11,534 nt of DNA from CAZZDA01 sp964652585. Lineage in GTDB: Bacteria; Patescibacteriota; Patescibacteriia; UBA1544. The stretch is from contig CAZZDA010000034.1 of the NCBI GenBank assembly GCA_964652585.1, positions 1 through 11,534 of the forward strand, written 5' to 3'. The position numbers and the translations under genes are program-made. This document shows positions 6,702 to 11,534 of this stretch, piece by piece (the first letter of the stretch is position 1; the number at the start of each line of letters is the position of its first letter). Below the pieces are notes generated by a model. It made no database searches. It saw only the letters and a list, made by a program, of their open reading frames with translations, and was not told the DNA's origin.

Positions 6702-7793
6702 ATGACAGCTATAACGACTGAATCAAAAAAAGAACAAAAAAAGGTTATCTTTGAAAAAAAGAACGTGCTTGTCTTAGGCGGTGCGGGGTTTTTGGGTTCG
6801 CACTTGTGCGATGAATTGGTAAAAACACAAAAGGTTATCTGTGTTGATAATTTTGTTTCCGGTACGGAAGAAAATATACATCACTTGCTTTTGAATCCTG
6901 ATTTTGAGTTTATTAAGCATGACATGGCAGAGCCATTGGACCTTGACTCGTATCGGGAGTTGGAAAAATTTCGTGTGCAATTTCAAGGTGTGCAGGAAAT
7001 CTATAATCTTGCATGTCCGACAAGCGCGAAAGATTTTGAAAATCGTACTATTGATACGCTCTTGGCCAATTCTTACGTGGTACGGAATGCACTTGAGCTT
7101 GCGGTAAAGTATAAAGCAGAAATGGTTCACTTTTCTTCTTCCGTGGTGTATGGAGGTAGAACACAATACAAACTGTACTTCAAAGAAAATAGTTATTCAC
7201 CAATGGATCCGACAACAGAGAGATCTTGCTATGATGAGGGTAAGAGATTTGCAGAGAGTATGGTAGTGACCTATGCACGGAAATACAACCTCTCCACAAA
7301 AATTTTACGCGTCTTTCGTACGTATGGGTCACGCATGGCATTGGGAGACGGGCAGATGCTCGCTGATTTTGTGGTACATGCTCTAGAGGGAAAGGATTTG
7401 ACATTGTATGGTGATGAAAATTTTCAAACGTCACTTTGTTATGTCTCAGATGTTATTGATGGTGCAGTGAAGTTGATGAACTCAAGCAAGCAAGGTATTT
7501 ATAATATTGGCCACCCTCAAGATTTTCGCTTGTCGGATATCGCGGGGAAAATTATTTCTCTAACCGATTCGGAGTCAAAAATTGTCTATCAAGAACCTTT
7601 GCCTTTTATGACGCCGCAAGGTCTTCCTGATATTACAATGATTAAAGACGCGCTTGGATGGCTTCCGGTGATTACCATTGATCAAGGACTAAAATTAACG
7701 GTTGATTACGCGCGTGCGACCAAAGACTTGGTGCGTATGGGCGGTGGCCAGGGAGGTGGCAACACGATTGCCGGGATGTTTAAGTTTAGCTGA
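6702..7793 (+). CDS. NAD-dependent sugar-nucleotide epimerase/decarboxylase-like (extended SDR)
   Basis: This 363-residue cytoplasmic enzyme probably modifies a nucleotide sugar feeding the glycan. It has the NAD-binding GGAGFLGSH (26-34), Asp49 in VDNF at the end of strand two, NLACP (102-106) and the catalytic Tyr177-Lys181 pair in RSCYDEGKR. RVFRTYGSRM (203-212), LTLYGD (233-238) and CYVSDVIDG (246-254) are also present. Overall it most resembles UDP-glucuronate decarboxylases (UXS). Two residues linked to decarboxylation in the UXS/ArnA family seem changed: the Glu of TSEVYG is Val148 in SSSVVYG, and the Arg of QTRSFCYV aligns with Thr243 in QTSLCYV. It may therefore be an epimerase, a dehydratase or a diverged decarboxylase. 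The first 20 residues form a basic, Lys-rich extension. The end is unusually Gly-rich (MGGGQGGGN, 346-354). Confidence 0.88.
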   Translation: MTAITTESKKEQKKVIFEKKNVLVLGGAGFLGSHLCDELVKTQKVICVDNFVSGTEENIHHLLLNPDFEFIKHDMAEPLDLDSYRELEKFRVQFQGVQEIYNLACPTSAKDFENRTIDTLLANSYVVRNALELAVKYKAEMVHFSSSVVYGGRTQYKLYFKENSYSPMDPTTERSCYDEGKRFAESMVVTYARKYNLSTKILRVFRTYGSRMALGDGQMLADFVVHALEGKDLTLYGDENFQTSLCYVSDVIDGAVKLMNSSKQGIYNIGHPQDFRLSDIAGKIISLTDSESKIVYQEPLPFMTPQGLPDITMIKDALGWLPVITIDQGLKLTVDYARATKDLVRMGGGQGGGNTIAGMFKFS

Positions 7794-7836
7794 AAAGCAC
7801 ACAGCACGTAACACATAACATGGAACACGAAGTCGT

Positions 7837-8181
7837 ATGAAATCTTTTTTTAAGCCAACAAAAAAGATATGGAAAATATTTGGGATATTATTGCTGATAT
7901 TGTATATTCCGCCTTTACTATGGTTTTTTGGACTTTATTTTTTAGAGACATTTGCTATCCCATTTTTTATTTTTGCTGTTCCATTCTATCTTTACTATTC
8001 TTCTATTGGTCTTCCTGTGACAAATCAACAAGGTGGCATGGATTATTGGCTTCCTGATCCAAACATGTTTGGCGTGATACTTGTTGTTGGAAGTCAAATG
8101 ATTGTATTATATCTTCTTGCGTTACTGATATCAGTACTGGGACACAAGTTTAAAAGAAAGAGCAATCTACCAAATCTATGA
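7837..8181 (+). CDS. Small membrane protein of unknown function
   Basis: I do not recognise this 114-residue protein. It has a basic start (MKSFFKPTKKIWK), two adjacent membrane segments (about 14-35 and 39-57, rich in Phe, Leu and Ile), a central polar loop containing NQQGGMDYWLPDPN (63-76), and a third segment at about 78-101. It ends with a basic tail, GHKFKRKSNLPNL. Its stop overlaps the start of the GT2 gene at 8178 (ATGA), so the two are probably translated together. A membrane partner or anchor for that soluble glycosyltransferase would fit, but this is inference. The gene is visibly AT-richer than its neighbours. GAAG just before the ATG is a weak ribosome site. The overlap, start context and coherent hydrophobic layout argue that it is real. 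Confidence 0.75.
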   Translation: MKSFFKPTKKIWKIFGILLLILYIPPLLWFFGLYFLETFAIPFFIFAVPFYLYYSSIGLPVTNQQGGMDYWLPDPNMFGVILVVGSQMIVLYLLALLISVLGHKFKRKSNLPNL

Positions 8182-8849
8182 ACACTTGGATAGTTATTCC
8201 GGCGTATAATGAAGAAAAAACAGTGGGTGAGGTGGTACGAGCTATAAAGCGGTCTGGAGAATACCAGATCGTTGTTGTTAGTGATGGATCGCACGATGCA
8301 ACTGAGCGTACAGCATATAAAGCAGGTGCGTATGTACTTTCTCACGCGGTTAATCGAGGACAAGGTGCGGCGCTGGCAACCGGTACGCAGTACGCGATGC
8401 AAAATGGCGCGGAGAGCATTGTACACTTTGATGCTGATGGACAGCATGTAGCAGAAACTATTCCGATACTTCTTGCTCCTTTAAAACAGGGAATGGTACA
8501 GGCGGTGCTTGGATCACGTTTTTTGAATGATGCCACAAAAGTTCCTTTGCTGAAAAAGTGGCTCATATTAAAACCTGCTATACTCTTTACACAACTTTTC
8601 TCAGGGATCAAGGTGACCGATACGCACAATGGGCTGCGTGCCCTTACGCGTGAAGCGGCAGAAAAAATAGAAATAACCCACGATCGTATGGCGCATGCGT
8701 CGGAAATTTTGGACGAGATAAGTAAAAAAAATATCACCTACGTTGAAGTGCCGGTTACGGTAGTGTATCATACTCGAGGACAAGGATTCTTTGACGGAAT
8801 AGCGATTATGAAAGATATCTTCTTGCATAAAATTTTTCACTCAAAATAA
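8178..8849 (+). CDS. Family 2 glycosyltransferase, polyprenyl-phosphate sugar synthase-like (DPM1/GtrB type)
   Basis: This 223-residue GT-A enzyme begins WIVIPAYNEEKTV (4-16), followed by VVSDGSHDAT (33-42) for nucleotide binding and NRGQGAAL (59-66). It has the metal-binding DADG at 85-88 in HFDADGQH, GSRF (112-115) and DTHNGLRAL (148-156). These match dolichol- and polyprenyl-phosphate mannose/glucose synthases, which move one sugar from a nucleotide sugar to a polyprenyl phosphate. No C-terminal membrane helix is present, so it needs a membrane partner. Candidates are the overlapping small membrane protein (7837-8181), the following DUF2304 protein and GtrA. The last part, FFDGIAIMKDIFLHKIF (204-220), may be an amphipathic membrane-contact helix. 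The start is fixed by the four-base ATGA overlap and by the conserved N-terminus. Confidence 0.9.
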   Translation: MNTWIVIPAYNEEKTVGEVVRAIKRSGEYQIVVVSDGSHDATERTAYKAGAYVLSHAVNRGQGAALATGTQYAMQNGAESIVHFDADGQHVAETIPILLAPLKQGMVQAVLGSRFLNDATKVPLLKKWLILKPAILFTQLFSGIKVTDTHNGLRALTREAAEKIEITHDRMAHASEILDEISKKNITYVEVPVTVVYHTRGQGFFDGIAIMKDIFLHKIFHSK

Positions 8850-8852
8850 TAT

Positions 8853-8873
8853 GTTAGAGACCGAGTCTCTAAC
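8853..8873. other. Perfect intergenic hairpin before the DUF2304 gene
   Basis: Two nine-base arms (GTTAGAGAC and GTCTCTAAC) enclose a three-base loop, CGA. The hairpin fills most of the 33-base gap between the GT2 stop and the ATG at 8883, ending nine bases before that ATG. No T-run follows on either strand, so it is unlikely to be a classic intrinsic terminator. It could stabilise the message, limit access to the next start codon, or be one of a dispersed palindrome family. Confidence 0.8.
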
Positions 8874-8882
8874 AACGGTGCT

Positions 8883-9233
8883 ATGACCTTAATTCAGATT
8901 TTCTTACTCATATTTGTGGTTTTTGCGTTAGTGCGGGTATGGACGCAGTTTCAACGCAAAATGCTCTCAAGAAGCGATGTGTTTGTATGGACTGTTGTTT
9001 GGTTTGGTATCGCATTTGTTACACTGCTGCCAAATGCGGCAACGTGGATCGCGAATTTCGTGGGAGTGGGTAGGGGAACGGATCTTGTGCTCTATATAGC
9101 AGTGGCCGTCTTATTTTCTGCGTTGTTTAGGTCTTTTGCGCGTATACATCAATTGGAGAGATCACTTACTGAGTTTGTGAGGAAACAAGCAATTGATAAT
9201 CCAAGCGTGCCGAAGGAAAAAAATAAGGAGTAG
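8883..9233 (+). CDS. DUF2304 family membrane protein
   Basis: This 116-residue protein has three hydrophobic segments (about 3-20, 33-50 and 66-83) and a charged tail from 86. The family core is visible: RSDVFVWTVVWFGI (30-43), a Pro near the end of the second helix (LLPN, 48-51) and GVGRGTDLVLYIAV (61-74). DUF2304 proteins are commonly encoded next to DPM1-like GT2 genes, as here. They are believed to help anchor or assist these enzymes at the membrane, but no activity is established. The gene follows a hairpin and has no clear ribosome site of its own. Its last codons carry the strong AAGGAG site that serves the next gene. Confidence 0.87.
   Translation: MTLIQIFLLIFVVFALVRVWTQFQRKMLSRSDVFVWTVVWFGIAFVTLLPNAATWIANFVGVGRGTDLVLYIAVAVLFSALFRSFARIHQLERSLTEFVRKQAIDNPSVPKEKNKE
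9225..9230 (+). promoter_or_regulatory. Strong Shine-Dalgarno site AAGGAG
   Basis: AAGGAG lies inside the last codons of the DUF2304 gene, six bases before the ATG at 9237. It is the best ribosome site in the window and fixes the start of the following glycosyltransferase. It also shows that the organism uses the usual 16S anti-Shine-Dalgarno pairing for some genes. Confidence 0.85.
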
Positions 9234-9236
9234 AGT

Positions 9237-10286
9237 ATGAAAATTGCGGTGATCATTGTTTCATATAACGCGAAGGATACGTTTTTGCCAGATCTTATCA
9301 CAAGCTTGAAGGCGCAAGATACCGCTGGATTGGATGTGGAAATAATTTTTGTTGATAATTCTCAAGACGATTCAGCGGATTATATTGAACAAGAATACCC
9401 GCAAGGCATAGTGTTACGACAAAAAAGAAATACCGGATTCGCGGAAGGAAATAATATTGGTATGCGGTATGCGCTAGATAAAGGTTATGAAGCTATAGTA
9501 TTGCTCAATCAAGATACGATTGTTGAGAAGAATTGGCTACAAGAACTCGTGCGGGCCGCAATGAGCAACAAACAAATCGGTTCTGTACAAGCTGTAATGC
9601 GTTTGCACCCTGATACCGATAAACTGAATTCAACAGGCAACCTACTGCATTTTTTGGGATTTGGTTTTTGCCGTGATTACCGTGAGCCTATTATAAAAGA
9701 GAGAGATTATGGCGAAGTACCGGAAATTGTCTACGGGTCTGGCGCGGCAGTACTCTACAAAGCAGAGGTCTTACAAAAAGTGGGGTTGTTTGATGAAGAT
9801 TTTTTTCTCTACCATGAGGATACGGACTTAGCACTTCGTACGTGTCTTGCAGGATGGAAGAATGTATTGGCGCCAAAGTCTGTTATCTATCACAAGTATG
9901 AGTTCTCTCGAAGTATCAAGAAATATTACTGGATAGAAAGGAATCGTTTTTGGATCTTGCTTTTCTTCCTCAAGTGGCGCACCTTGTTTCTTATATTGCC
10001 AACGCTTTTGCTTATGGAAATAGGACAGTTTGGTTTTAGCATGATGCGTGGTTGGTGGAAAGAAAAATTAAAGGTCTATACATGGCTTGTGAATCCCGCT
10101 CATTGGCCGCTTATGCGTGCCAAACGCGCTCTGCGACAGGATCTGCGTACCATAACGGATAGTGAGCTTACCAAAGATTGGGTTGGGACCATTAGTTATC
10201 AGGAAATAGAAAATCCGCTCTTAGACAAAGCGGTGAATCCGGTATTTGAGGGGTATTGGAGAGTGGTAAGGAAGTTTATAAAGTAA
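9237..10286 (+). CDS. Family 2 glycosyltransferase, WbbL/rhamnosyltransferase-like
   Basis: This 349-residue GT-A enzyme starts IAVIIVSYNAKD (3-14), then IIFVDNSQDDSADYI (36-50), NTGFAEGNNIGMRYA (65-79) and VLLNQDT (88-94), where Asp93 sits in the DXD position. GSGAAVLYKAEVLQKVGLFDE (167-187) is followed by the acceptor-side FFLYHEDTDLALR (189-201) with its conserved Glu-Asp. This is the pattern of WbbL-like transferases that add rhamnose or similar sugars to a lipid-linked glycan. A hydrophobic stretch at 238-258 in a C-terminal extension probably ties the enzyme to the membrane. The start is set by the AAGGAG site six bases upstream, and the gene follows DUF2304 after only three bases. Donor and acceptor sugars cannot be read from the sequence. 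Confidence 0.92.
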   Translation: MKIAVIIVSYNAKDTFLPDLITSLKAQDTAGLDVEIIFVDNSQDDSADYIEQEYPQGIVLRQKRNTGFAEGNNIGMRYALDKGYEAIVLLNQDTIVEKNWLQELVRAAMSNKQIGSVQAVMRLHPDTDKLNSTGNLLHFLGFGFCRDYREPIIKERDYGEVPEIVYGSGAAVLYKAEVLQKVGLFDEDFFLYHEDTDLALRTCLAGWKNVLAPKSVIYHKYEFSRSIKKYYWIERNRFWILLFFLKWRTLFLILPTLLLMEIGQFGFSMMRGWWKEKLKVYTWLVNPAHWPLMRAKRALRQDLRTITDSELTKDWVGTISYQEIENPLLDKAVNPVFEGYWRVVRKFIK

Positions 10287-10298
10287 AAAAGGTAGTAT

Positions 10299-11426
10299 AT
10301 GTACATAGCTCATATCACTCCCGTATTTCCACCTTACAAAGCTGGTATGGGTATGGTGGCAAAAGAGATGGCAAATGGTTTAGCGAAGCGGGGACATAAA
10401 ATTGATATTATTACACCGGAATACATGCGCGGTCTTCCGGAAGAAGATAGAGAAGAAGGTATACATATTCAGCGTGTACGTCCTCTATGGAAAAGAGGGA
10501 ATGCGGCATTTATCCCACAAATTTTTAGCACCTTAGGGAAATACGATCTTTTGCATCTACACTACCCATTTTTTGGCGGTGCGGAAGTGCCGTGGCTGTT
10601 TAAAGTACTCTATCCCAAGAAACCGTTTGTACTTACGTATCACATGGATACAACAGGCATTGGCATGCGTCAAAAGCTTTTTCATGCGTATCGAAAAATA
10701 CTCTTGCCGCAATACCTTTGGAGTGCGGATGCGGTGACGGCCAGTTCTTATGATTACGCGGAGAACAGCTTTGTCTCGGAGATGCTCAAGAAAAAGCCGG
10801 AAAAATTTCATGAAATTCCCTTTGGCGTCAACAAAATATTTTTTGGGGAGCGTGACGCGCAAAAAGAGGAGAAGCCAACCATTCTTTTTGTTGGAGGGCT
10901 TGATACGGCGCACTATTTCAAAGGCATTGAAAAGCTTTTTGAAGCGGTATCAAAACTCTCTCTTGCGCAATGGCAAGTGTGGGTGGTTGGAGATGGTAAC
11001 TTGCGCGAACAGTATGAGAAAAAAGCAAAGGACTTGGGTATGAAGGATAGAGTTGAATTTCTAGGATCTCTTTCCGACGATGAGTTGTGTATACGGTATC
11101 AAAAAGCATGGGTAACCGCACTTCCTTCGCTGGACATGTCAGAAGCATTTGGTTTAGTGCTTGCAGAATCTCAAGCGTGCGGTACGCCGGTTATAGCCTC
11201 TGATCTGCCTGGAGTGAGAACTGCCTTTATTCCTCAGAAAACCGGACTTGCCGTAGAGCCGGGCAATGCAGCGGATCTTGCACATAAACTGGAGCATATC
11301 TTAACGCATAACGAAGAACGTGTACGTATGAGCAAGCATGCGCGAGAACATGCTGAGAAGAATTTTCGGTGGGAGCGCATAGTACAGAAACTTGAAAATC
11401 TCTATCAACAACTTAAAAAAACGTAA
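10299..11426 (+). CDS. Family 4 glycosyltransferase (GT-B fold)
   Basis: This 375-residue cytoplasmic enzyme should transfer a sugar from a nucleotide sugar to the growing glycan with retention of configuration. The N-terminal Rossmann half begins IAHITPVFPPYKAGMGMVAKE (3-23), with its glycine-rich loop, and contains DLLHLHYPFF (83-92) and LTYHMD (112-117). The C-terminal half starts at PTILFVGGLD (193-202). It holds KGIEKLFEA (208-216), VVGDGNLREQYE (229-240) and the family signature EAFGLVLAESQACGTPVIASD (282-302), with the two nucleotide-sugar-binding glutamates Glu282 and Glu290. The length is normal. The ATG lies six bases after AAGG (10289-10292) and 12 bases after the previous stop. 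It is the last gene before the palindrome and the right terminal repeat. Confidence 0.94.
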   Translation: MYIAHITPVFPPYKAGMGMVAKEMANGLAKRGHKIDIITPEYMRGLPEEDREEGIHIQRVRPLWKRGNAAFIPQIFSTLGKYDLLHLHYPFFGGAEVPWLFKVLYPKKPFVLTYHMDTTGIGMRQKLFHAYRKILLPQYLWSADAVTASSYDYAENSFVSEMLKKKPEKFHEIPFGVNKIFFGERDAQKEEKPTILFVGGLDTAHYFKGIEKLFEAVSKLSLAQWQVWVVGDGNLREQYEKKAKDLGMKDRVEFLGSLSDDELCIRYQKAWVTALPSLDMSEAFGLVLAESQACGTPVIASDLPGVRTAFIPQKTGLAVEPGNAADLAHKLEHILTHNEERVRMSKHAREHAEKNFRWERIVQKLENLYQQLKKT

Positions 11427-11487
11427 GTATGTCCTATACGACTTAATTATGCGGTCGCATAATTAAGTCGTATAAAAATACATACTT
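11425..11487. other. Long two-tier palindrome after the last gene
   Basis: The inner arms, 11435-11453 (TATACGACTTAATTATGCG) and 11456-11474, are perfectly complementary over 19 bases with only GT between them. Outside, after bulges of two and five bases, AAGTATGT (11425-11432) pairs with ACATACTT (11480-11487). The outer left arm begins inside the TAA stop codon of the GT4 gene. The outer right arm overlaps the terminal repeat by four bases. Neither side is followed by a T-run, so a classic terminator is not supported, though such a stem could still block RNA decay or end transcription. In DNA it could extrude as a cruciform. Confidence 0.85.
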
Positions 11488-11534
11488 CCAGTCTAGAATC
11501 TAACGCAACACATTGGCGCGAAGCGCTAAAGATG
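11484..11534. repeat. Right copy of 51-bp terminal inverted repeat
   Basis: This segment is the exact reverse complement of 2-52. The window ends at its last base, while one extra base precedes the left copy, so the full repeat may extend further outward. Inward, identity stops at the palindrome. No target-site duplication can be judged because the flanks are not included. Confidence 0.9.

Noticed and set aside
7820..7840. Six-codon frame (MEHEVV) ending on the start codon of the 114-residue membrane protein
   Set aside because: It sits in the low-complexity ACA-rich gap with no ribosome site. A leader-peptide role cannot be supported.
11435..11474. Palindrome as a Rho-independent terminator
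   Set aside because: No T-run follows on either strand and the stem is AT-rich and unusually long, so it is annotated as a palindrome of unknown role.
1..11534. Recoded UGA, CRISPR arrays, RNA genes or transposases
   Set aside because: TGA ends four complete genes at natural family lengths. No evenly spaced direct repeats, tRNA-like cloverleaf, rRNA sequence or transposase motif was seen on either strand.

Overview
The window reads as an 11.5 kb surface-glycan (exopolysaccharide or O-antigen-like) gene cluster from an uncultivated bacterium. The best guess is a member of the Candidate Phyla Radiation (Patescibacteria, Parcubacteria-like). The grounds are the tightly packed glycosyltransferase/DUF2304/GtrA set, the secreted subtilase with a propeller tail, base composition judged by eye as moderately AT-rich, very short spacers and few Shine-Dalgarno sites. 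TGA ends four genes here, so the UGA-glycine code of Gracilibacteria/Absconditabacteria is excluded. The lineage is an inference from gene content, not a proof.

Layout. The two window edges are a perfect 51-bp inverted repeat (2-52 and 11484-11534). Just inside the left copy is a 52-residue DUF5989-type membrane protein gene (63-221, +). It ends four bases from the end of a convergent gene for the polyprenyl-phosphate sugar-1-phosphate transferase that starts glycan assembly (226-1605, -). A short region at 1606-1709 carries back-to-back promoter-like sites. From 1710 everything runs rightward: an O-antigen polymerase/ligase-like membrane protein with a TPR tail; a secreted subtilisin-like protease with an FG-GAP-type tail; a GtrA-family membrane protein; an NAD-dependent sugar-nucleotide epimerase/decarboxylase-like enzyme; a small unrecognised membrane protein; a DPM1-like GT2; a DUF2304 membrane protein; a WbbL-like GT2; and a GT4. 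After the last stop comes a long perfect palindrome that leads straight into the right copy of the terminal repeat. No stretch over 300 bases lacks a gene, and I saw no tRNA, rRNA, CRISPR array or transposase.

How the parts fit (inference). The 226-1605 enzyme would load the first sugar phosphate onto undecaprenyl phosphate. The two later glycosyltransferases (9237-10286 and 10299-11426) would extend the chain from nucleotide sugars, one of which the SDR enzyme could supply. The DPM1-like GT2 and GtrA look like a pair that makes and flips a polyprenyl-phosphate sugar. The 1710-4058 protein would polymerise the glycan or transfer it to an acceptor outside the membrane. The protease is translationally coupled to it and would act in the same compartment. 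No dedicated flippase (Wzx or ABC type) is present.

The points most worth a second look are the terminal inverted repeat and the palindrome joined to it, the epimerase/decarboxylase-like enzyme that lacks two expected catalytic residues, the coupled polymerase-protease pair, and the uneven propeller repeats. Nothing here proves a new system. The inverted repeat in particular could be an assembly or amplification artefact.
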